A stretch of DNA of 19,133 bases, taken from Candidatus Gastranaerophilales bacterium. GTDB taxonomy: Bacteria > Cyanobacteriota > Vampirovibrionia > Gastranaerophilales > Gastranaerophilaceae. Of this stretch, positions 14,274 through 19,133 are shown piece by piece. Made by a program: the position numbers and the translations under genes. Within the stretch, counting starts at the first letter, position 1, and each line of letters begins with the position of its first letter. Under the pieces are notes generated by a model that searched no databases, had not been told where the DNA came from, and saw only the letters and a program-made list of their open reading frames with translations. The DNA is taken from positions 1 to 19,133 of the forward strand of contig CAJONH010000164.1 in the NCBI GenBank assembly GCA_905235825.1, read 5' to 3'.

Positions 14274-14749
14274 TGGGTATTCCAATAAGTGAATATGATC
14301 CAACCAAATGGGTGACACTGCAGGGCGGTAATGCAGGCGGTGTCGGCAGAGTTGGCGGCGGTGCAGCCGGAGGAGCCGGCGGTGTCGGCGGCGGAAGTAC
14401 CGGCGGTTATAACGGCGGCTCATTTACTGATTTTTTAAATCAGAAATTTGGTGTTTCCGGTGGTGACGTATTCCATGTCGGCGGTGTTGATGTTGTAGGC
14501 GGAACAAAATCCGTAGACCCCGCAGCAGGTGCAGCAGGTGCTTCAGCAGTTGTTCCTCCCGTTGATTACGGAACAACAACTGTTGATACAATTGATACTG
14601 ATATGGAAACCGCTACAAGAAACTATAATGTTATGGCTAATGCAACAGGAGCAGACTCAACGCCTTCAACAAATATTACCGGATATGATGTCAACACACC
14701 AAATCATAAAAATGGCAGAGATGCAATTCATATAGATTTTAAAAGCTAA
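14273..14749 (+). CDS. Glycine-rich protein of unknown function (158 aa)
   Basis: I do not recognise this protein. After a short conserved-looking start (MGIPISEYDPTKWVTLQGG), residues 17-45 are nearly half glycine. These are followed by SFTDFLNQKFGVSGGD, an Ala/Gly/Val stretch, and a Thr/Asp/Asn-rich C-terminal third ending DAIHIDFKS. No signal peptide or membrane segment is visible. I start at 14273 because AGGAG (14257-14261) lies 11 nt upstream; the in-frame ATG at 14249 would place that SD inside the gene and has none of its own. The base composition is visibly GC-richer than its neighbours because of GGN codons. It has its own promoter and terminator, divergent from the AAA cassette. 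It may be a surface, scaffold or substrate protein (guess only). Confidence 0.72.
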   Translation: MGIPISEYDPTKWVTLQGGNAGGVGRVGGGAAGGAGGVGGGSTGGYNGGSFTDFLNQKFGVSGGDVFHVGGVDVVGGTKSVDPAAGAAGASAVVPPVDYGTTTVDTIDTDMETATRNYNVMANATGADSTPSTNITGYDVNTPNHKNGRDAIHIDFKS

Positions 14750-14771
14750 AATCTTAAAATGAAAAGATTTG

Positions 14772-14803
14772 AAAAGAGCGAGTATTTGTTACTTGCTTTT
14801 TTT
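14772..14803 (+). terminator. Rho-independent terminator of the glycine-rich gene
   Basis: AAAAGAGCGAGTA (14772-14784) pairs with TACTTGC plus the following Ts (14790-14802), giving 13 bp with two G·U pairs, a 5-nt TTTGT loop and a T7 run (14797-14803). It lies 23 nt after the stop codon. Its loop contains the -35 candidate of the next gene. Confidence 0.75.
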
Positions 14804-14813
14804 CTGATATAAT
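14786..14813 (+). promoter_or_regulatory. Extended -10 promoter nested in a terminator; possible leaderless start
   Basis: A perfect TATAAT (14808-14813) carries the TGn extension (TGATATAAT), with TTGTTA (14786-14791) 16 bp upstream. Only six bases separate the -10 from the ATG at 14820. The transcript would therefore start at or next to the start codon. Confidence 0.65.
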
Positions 14814-14819
14814 AGACTT

Positions 14820-15056
14820 ATGAGAAATTTGTATAATATTGATGAATGGATGGATGTGCCTTATATAAGGCTCGGCGAGATATTGATAGAGGCGGGCAAG
14901 GTTAACTTGCTTCATTTATCTATGGTTTTGGATATACAAAGATTTAAAAGAATGCCTATGGGAAAGATTTTTCTTGCCATGAAAATTATAAGCGAAGAAG
15001 ATTTGAAACAGGCACTTCTATTGCAAAGGACGATAAAGAAACGCAGAAATGCTTAA
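14820..15056 (+). CDS. Small stand-alone MshEN / GspE-N-like domain protein (78 aa)
   Basis: The sequence has two successive helical units of the type found at the N-termini of type II secretion and type IV pilus ATPases: IRLGEILIEAGKVNLLHLSMVL, then RMPMGKIFLAMKIISEEDLKQALLLQ (cited as RLGEILIEAG and MGKIFLAMKIISEEDLKQAL). In MshE this module binds cyclic-di-GMP. Whether this orphan does is not known, and the key arginine/glycine pattern is only partly kept. There is no ATPase domain attached. The ATG at 14820 has no SD and lies six bases after a -10 box; M11 (14850) is the alternative start. The 3' end overlaps the phosphoesterase gene by 8 nt (ATGCTTAA), so the two are translationally coupled. 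Confidence 0.65.
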   Translation: MRNLYNIDEWMDVPYIRLGEILIEAGKVNLLHLSMVLDIQRFKRMPMGKIFLAMKIISEEDLKQALLLQRTIKKRRNA

Positions 15057-15873
15057 TTTTGTAAAGAGATTATTATTTATATTTGTGTTTTTTATGCTTC
15101 TGCAGATAAGTGTTAAGGCAGAAGTTCTTGAATTTGCACAAATCGGTGATGTGCATTATTCTTACGGAAATCAAAATACGGATAAGTATTTATATTTTCT
15201 TAACCTCTCATTAAGAAAAAATAATGTCGATTTTGCAGTATTTTTAGGTGATAATGTTGATAAATCGACCGAAGAAAATGTTATCGGGCTTATGAGATGT
15301 TTGTATCCATGGCGTATACCGTATTATCTTGTTTTGGGAAATAATGATGCTCATAAGCTGAATGGTCTTGAAAAGGATGTATATCTTGATATAGTTACGA
15401 CATTTAATCATAATCAAAAAGACAGAGAGAAATTTTATTATTTCAAGCCAAACAGTGAATTTATCTGTGTTGTTTTGGACGATACTCCCGACTTTGCTCC
15501 GTCAAATCATGGTGAGGTTTCTGATGAACAGCTTGTATGGCTGGATAATCTGCTGACAAAATATTCAAAAAAGATGTTTATTATTTTTCAACATTCTCCT
15601 TTAAATCCTCCACGGGATGAATATAAGCTGTCCATGCTTAACACGGATAAATATCGTCAGGTTATTCAAAAACATTCGAATATTGTGTTGATGTCGTCTG
15701 CACATTATCATCAGGATTCTGTAAAACAAGATGATAAAGGTATTTGGCATATTTCTGCACCTGCATTTTCAGATTCATTACCAAGTTATCAAATGATTAA
15801 GATTACTTACGATGAAAAAAATATAAAATCACCTAAAGATGTTACTGTTGAAGTTACAAAGGTCAGAGTTTAA
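15049..15873 (+). CDS. Exported calcineurin-like metallophosphoesterase
   Basis: This is a predicted secreted or periplasmic phosphoesterase. Residues 1-24 form a Sec signal peptide (KR, then a hydrophobic core, with likely cleavage after VKA24). The metal-binding motifs follow in order: GDVH (D34, H36), GDN (D68), GNND (98-101 region), QHSP (H182) and SAHYH (H219, H221). Two differ from consensus: GNHD has N in place of the catalytic His, and GHxH begins with SA. Substrate class (nucleotide, phosphodiester, phosphoprotein) is not evident. Translation is coupled to the upstream MshEN-like gene. Its stop codon overlaps that of the convergent regulator. It is intact at 274 residues. Confidence 0.85.
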   Translation: MLNFVKRLLFIFVFFMLLQISVKAEVLEFAQIGDVHYSYGNQNTDKYLYFLNLSLRKNNVDFAVFLGDNVDKSTEENVIGLMRCLYPWRIPYYLVLGNNDAHKLNGLEKDVYLDIVTTFNHNQKDREKFYYFKPNSEFICVVLDDTPDFAPSNHGEVSDEQLVWLDNLLTKYSKKMFIIFQHSPLNPPRDEYKLSMLNTDKYRQVIQKHSNIVLMSSAHYHQDSVKQDDKGIWHISAPAFSDSLPSYQMIKITYDEKNIKSPKDVTVEVTKVRV

Positions 15874-16445
15874 TTTGTCATTTTATGAATATATTCTCTT
15901 GCACAATTAAACATTGCATCTGCAAGTTCGGAATTATTTTCAAAATTAAAGCCTGAAACTTTTAAAACATCTCTTAATCTTTTTTCCCAAAATACATACA
16001 TTTCTTCTTTTGATATATCCAAAACCTGTGCAATTATGTTAACTTCCTCCCAATCCAAAGGAATAGGACTTGCACCTCTTAATATATCGACTATTTCAAG
16101 TCTTTGCTTTCTCGGAAAAGATTTTAAAAATTGCACGGTAGAAAGATTTTTTTCTCTTTGTTTTTCTCGTATAAAATTTGTTGTTTCATCAATTAAAATA
16201 GGGTCTTGCGGAATTTTATATTCGGTAAATTCTTCGGGGGATATATCCATTACTGTTGCAATACGCTCTAAAGTTGTACTTCTTGTTGAGAATGGTATCG
16301 TTTCATCTATTAAATTATAAACATAAGAAAGAGTTACCCCTATCATTTGTGCAAAATCTTTTTTATGAAGATTTGTTTCTTCCAAAAAATTATATAATTT
16401 TTCGCTGCTTTTTACAGTAATCAAAGAATCTTTTTTTGCTGTCAT
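15870..16445 (-). CDS. Double helix-turn-helix (XRE-type) regulator
   Basis: This is a predicted DNA-binding regulator with two XRE-like modules. The first spans about residues 14-75 (FLEETNLHKKDFAQMIGVTLSYV, cited in part: KKDFAQMIGVTLSYVYNLI) and ends with LERIATVMDISPEEF. The second, about 86-150, has FIREKQREKNLS and ends with VNIIAQVLDISKEEMY. The recognition helix of the second is less clear (PRKQRLEIVDILRG). The C-terminus has SELADAMFNCAREYIHKM. AGGAG lies 8 nt upstream of the ATG. Divergent transcription from pth leaves a 122-nt shared control region. The 3' end overlaps the phosphoesterase gene in a TTAA that serves both stop codons. Targets are unknown. Confidence 0.75.
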   Translation of the reverse strand: MTAKKDSLITVKSSEKLYNFLEETNLHKKDFAQMIGVTLSYVYNLIDETIPFSTRSTTLERIATVMDISPEEFTEYKIPQDPILIDETTNFIREKQREKNLSTVQFLKSFPRKQRLEIVDILRGASPIPLDWEEVNIIAQVLDISKEEMYVFWEKRLRDVLKVSGFNFENNSELADAMFNCAREYIHKMTN

Positions 16446-16497
16446 AATATTATCTCCTGTTTCTTTATAATGATTAACTGCATTTTAAATAATTTAA

Positions 16498-16527
16498 TTG
16501 GTAAGTTGAATAAAAATGTGGGATAAT
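16498..16527 (+). promoter_or_regulatory. Promoter of pth (extended -10)
   Basis: TTGGTA (16498-16503), an 18-bp spacer and GATAAT (16522-16527), preceded by TGG as a TGn extension, make a plausible promoter about 40 nt before the ATG. Confidence 0.45.
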
Positions 16528-16567
16528 ACAAATGCGGAACATAATAAAAAAGTAGAGATTTAAAAAT

Positions 16568-17128
16568 ATGAAATTAATAATATGTCTGGGAAATTTTGGC
16601 GAAGGATATAAAAATACAAGACATAATGCAGGATTTATGTTTGCTGATGCATTATCGGAAAGGATGGGTATTTCGTTTTCAAATGAAGCGAAATTTAAAT
16701 CACATATTGCAAAGGGTGAATATAAAAATGAGGCTGTTTGGATAGTCAAACCTCAAACATATATGAATTTATCGGGAGAAGCTCTGAGTGCATTAAAAAA
16801 TTTTTATAAAATTGATGTTAAAACTTTATTTGTTGTATATGATGATATTTCTCTTGATTTAGGTAAAATAAGATTTAGAGCAAAAGGGTCTGATGGCGGT
16901 CATAACGGAATAAAATCGATAATAAAGCATGCCGGTACACAAGAATTTGACAGACTTAAAATAGGAATTGGCCCACAGCCTGCCATGATGAAATCTGAAG
17001 ATTTTGTTTTACAAAATTTTTCAAATGAACAAAAAATTCAGTTAAATGATATAATTAAATTAAGTGTAGATGCATTTTTAGAATACTGCGAGGTTGGAAT
17101 AATAAAAGTACAGAATAAGTACAACTAA
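16568..17128 (+). CDS. pth: Peptidyl-tRNA hydrolase
   Basis: Pth releases tRNA from peptidyl-tRNA that has dropped off the ribosome and is essential in most bacteria. The catalytic and binding residues are all present: N9 in LGNFG, H19 in TRHNAGF, N67 in YMNLSG, D92/D93 in VYDDISL and N113 in GGHNGIKS. It also has the DRLKIGIG strand. At 186 residues it has family length. One oddity is F10 in place of the near-invariant proline of the GNPG loop. The gene has only a weak GAGA-type SD. It is divergent from the double-HTH regulator and convergent with uvrC, with a hairpin terminator after it. Confidence 0.95.
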   Translation: MKLIICLGNFGEGYKNTRHNAGFMFADALSERMGISFSNEAKFKSHIAKGEYKNEAVWIVKPQTYMNLSGEALSALKNFYKIDVKTLFVVYDDISLDLGKIRFRAKGSDGGHNGIKSIIKHAGTQEFDRLKIGIGPQPAMMKSEDFVLQNFSNEQKIQLNDIIKLSVDAFLEYCEVGIIKVQNKYN

Positions 17129-17230
17129 TAAGAAAAGTAATTATCTTAATTAGAAATTAAATTTAATTGCCTTTCTAAAAAAAGGCGGGATAATTCCGCA
17201 ATGCTACGTAAATAAATATGCTTCGCATTC

Positions 17231-17300
17231 TAAATTTGTACTACAGCCCTGCTGATTATTTCAGCAGGGTATTTATATCAGGAATTTTTATACAAATTTA
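17231..17300. terminator. Terminator hairpin nested in an outer inverted repeat, between pth and uvrC
   Basis: CCCTGCTGA (17247-17255) and TCAGCAGGG (17261-17269) form a perfect 9-bp stem with a TTATT loop, followed on the plus strand by a T-rich tail, as expected for pth. Around it, TAAATTTGTA (17231-17240) and TACAAATTTA (17291-17300) are perfect complements. Two weaker stems (GCCTTT/AAAGGC at 17169-17186 and GCGG/CCGC at 17185-17199) precede it. No gene is visible in the 202-nt gap. Confidence 0.7.
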
Positions 17301-17330
17301 TCTCAATAATTAAAATCAGTTATTTTGATA

Positions 17331-19133
17331 TCAATTACTTTTTTCTATATCAAGTTTTTTTGTTTGGCTGTGAAAATAATCATAAACTATTTGAGCCTGA
17401 TTATTCGATAATAAAAGCATAAGTTCTTCTTTTGTCTGTTTAGATATTTTTTGAACAGATGAGTATTTTTCTATAAGAAGTTTTTTATTTTTGGCATAAA
17501 GTCCTTTTATATCATCGAGTTCCGAGTGAACAGCTCCTTTTTCACGTAACTTGCGGTGAAATGTTATTGCAAATCTGTGAGCTTCATCTCTTATTCGCTG
17601 AAAAAACAGCAGTGCAGGCGAATTTATCGGAAATATTACCGATTGTGATTGATTAGGTTTAAAAACTTCTTCAATTCTTTTGGCAAGAGATACAATATCT
17701 TGATTTTCAACTCCCAGTTCTTTTAAAATTTCAACGGAACTTGATAACTGACCTTTACCGCCGTCTATAATAATTAAATCGGGAAAAGGAAGCCCTTCTC
17801 TCAGCAGCCTTGAATAACGTCTGTATACAACTTCCCGCATAGATTTAAAATCATCAGGTTTGCCGTTTTCAACCGTTTTTATTTTATAGTGTTTATATTC
17901 ACTTTTTTTAGGCATTCCGTTATAGAAACTTACCATAGATGCAACTGTATTTGTTCCTTGTATATGTGAAATATCAAAACATTCAACTCTATGAGGAAAA
18001 TTGCGAAGTCCGAGTTTTTCTTTTATATAAGAACCTGCTTCATTATAATTATTTTGAACTTCCTGCAAAGATTTTACTTTCATTTCCTGAAGGTGATATG
18101 CCGAATTTTTCAATGCAAGTTCAAGAATGTCATCATTTTTCTTATTTCTGCCCGGATTAATGACTACTTTATCTCCTTTTTTTGCACTAAGCCACTTTTC
18201 AAACATTTCTTTATCTTCTTTGTTTATTGAGCTTGAAAATATAATTTCGGAAGGTAAGTCTTCATTTCCGGTCATTTGATAATATTCTTTTATAAAATAA
18301 GAAATAATTTCTTCTTCACTGTCATAATCATTTTTAGAAATTTCAAAATCTTTTTTATTTGTAAGTCTGCCGTTACGTATTTGCAGTACTGAAATTCCGC
18401 CTAAATAGTCATCACTGCTGAGTGAAATAATATCCTGATTAATATTTGTGTTTTCATAAACAACCTTCTGTTTTTCAATGGTCTTCAATACATCAAAATA
18501 GCTGTCACGATATTTTGCTGCTTTTTCATACTCCTGATTTTCACTGTATTTTTCCATTAATGATTTCAGTTCATTAACCAATTGCATTTGTTTTCCGGAA
18601 AGAAAAAGTTCCACATTTTTAATCAGCTTTTTATAATCATCAGGACTAATAAGTCTTTGGCAAGGTGCCATACATCTTCCTATCTGATGGTAAATGCAGG
18701 GACGGTCTTTAAATTTAGGTGTTTTACACTGTTTTAGCGGAAATAATTTTTTTAATAAATCAAGAGTTGTATACATTGATTTTGCATTTGTGTATGGCCC
18801 GAAATATTTGCCCTCAAGCATATTTTTATTACGCTTTCTTGTTACCAGTATTCTGGGGTAATCCTCTTTTGTAATAAGAAAATAAGGAAATTTTTTATCG
18901 TCTTTTAAAAGAACATTATATTTCGGTTTATATTTTTTTATTAAATGTGATTCCAATATAAGTGCTTCAATTTCTGAATTTGTAATAATAAATTCAATTC
19001 TTACAATTTGCGGAACCATAACATTAAGTTTTGCACTGTCGTGTTTTTTGTTAAAATAGCCGGAAACCCGTCTTTTAAGATTTTTGGCTTTACCCACATA
19101 TATAATGGTATCTTCTTTGTCAAAAAATTGATA
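17331..19133 (-). CDS. uvrC: Excinuclease ABC subunit C (5' truncated by window)
   Basis: UvrC makes both incisions in nucleotide excision repair after UvrAB locate damage. The frame stays open to the window edge, adding YQFFDKEDTIIY before the GTG at 19097, so the start lies just outside. Domains in order: GIY-YIG nuclease (IIYVGKAKNLKRRV); a four-cysteine cluster (CKTPKFKDRPC, then GRCMAPC) of the kind that binds an iron-sulphur cluster; a UVR motif (EYEKAAKYRD) for UvrB binding; and an RNase H-like nuclease with VECFDISHIQG, IIIDGGKGQL and RDEAHRFA. The C-terminal helix-hairpin-helix region is recognisable (LDDIKGLYAKNKKLLIEKY) but degenerate: the usual IPGIG reads IKGLY, and the second hairpin lacks its GxS. 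Length is otherwise normal (600 residues seen). Confidence 0.95.
   Translation of the reverse strand, partial: YQFFDKEDTIIYVGKAKNLKRRVSGYFNKKHDSAKLNVMVPQIVRIEFIITNSEIEALILESHLIKKYKPKYNVLLKDDKKFPYFLITKEDYPRILVTRKRNKNMLEGKYFGPYTNAKSMYTTLDLLKKLFPLKQCKTPKFKDRPCIYHQIGRCMAPCQRLISPDDYKKLIKNVELFLSGKQMQLVNELKSLMEKYSENQEYEKAAKYRDSYFDVLKTIEKQKVVYENTNINQDIISLSSDDYLGGISVLQIRNGRLTNKKDFEISKNDYDSEEEIISYFIKEYYQMTGNEDLPSEIIFSSSINKEDKEMFEKWLSAKKGDKVVINPGRNKKNDDILELALKNSAYHLQEMKVKSLQEVQNNYNEAGSYIKEKLGLRNFPHRVECFDISHIQGTNTVASMVSFYNGMPKKSEYKHYKIKTVENGKPDDFKSMREVVYRRYSRLLREGLPFPDLIIIDGGKGQLSSSVEILKELGVENQDIVSLAKRIEEVFKPNQSQSVIFPINSPALLFFQRIRDEAHRFAITFHRKLREKGAVHSELDDIKGLYAKNKKLLIEKYSSVQKISKQTKEELMLLLSNNQAQIVYDYFHSQTKKLDIEKSN

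Noticed and set aside
14241..14423. Arg-rich reverse-strand frame opposite the glycine-rich gene
   Set aside because: Its composition is the complement of GGN codons; no start signal or family resemblance.
7552..14749. Prophage, transposon or classical restriction/CRISPR system in the accessory block
   Set aside because: No integrase, transposase, capsid, methylase, Cas protein, terminal repeats or tRNA attachment site is visible.
17129..17330. A tRNA, tmRNA or riboswitch in the pth-uvrC gap
   Set aside because: No cloverleaf, CCA end, TΨC-like loop or known aptamer consensus could be traced; only simple stems and a terminator.

Overview
The window is AT-rich, compact bacterial DNA with tight operons, Shine-Dalgarno (SD) led genes and the standard bacterial code. 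The mix fits a flagellated, low-GC, possibly gut-associated bacterium. It contains RNase HIII, a flagellar rod cassette, the UPF0237/UPF0210 pair, and a block of unfamiliar proteins with short N-terminal F-S/F-K motifs. From general familiarity with such proteins I favour Candidatus Gastranaerophilales (Melainabacteria/Vampirovibrionia). That assignment is an inference, since no rRNA or marker gene is present. I found no tRNA, rRNA, CRISPR array or insertion sequence.

Layout. At 1-306 lies the 3' end of rnhC (RNase HIII), followed by a probable bidirectional terminator. From 4104 down to 426 (minus strand) runs a flagellar rod cassette: two FlgF/FlgG-family rod proteins, FlgB, FlgC, an SLT-type lytic transglycosylase in the place of a FlgJ muramidase, and FliE. 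A 37-bp promoter block precedes the first gene and recurs with one mismatch before fliE. Divergent from it is a lone PglD/NeuD-type sugar O-acyltransferase (4365-4976). At 7459-5103 (minus) come an ACT-domain UPF0237 protein, a UPF0210 (DUF711/PFL-like) protein and a six-repeat TPR protein, probably one operon.

The stretch 7552-14749 looks accessory. It holds a 214-aa protein of unknown function, a 646-aa protein with a C-terminal phosphoribosyltransferase-like domain, and a translationally coupled three-gene AAA+ cassette ending at a strong terminator. Facing that cassette, on the plus strand, is a glycine-rich protein. The divergent region between them carries four TGTAACA motifs.

The most notable observation is in the AAA+ cassette. 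The first protein has intact Walker A and Walker B motifs but no arginine where the Arg finger belongs. The two downstream paralogues have lost Walker A and B yet keep an identical LDD-x-AIESNRV segment at that position. This suggests a hetero-oligomer with shared active sites, as in clamp loaders, and one subunit has terminal hydrophobic segments that could tether it to the membrane.

The right end returns to core genes: a stand-alone MshEN-like protein with a possible leaderless start, a secreted calcineurin-like phosphoesterase overlapping it by 8 nt, a convergent double-HTH regulator sharing stop-codon bases with it, peptidyl-tRNA hydrolase (pth), and a 5'-truncated uvrC running off the window edge.
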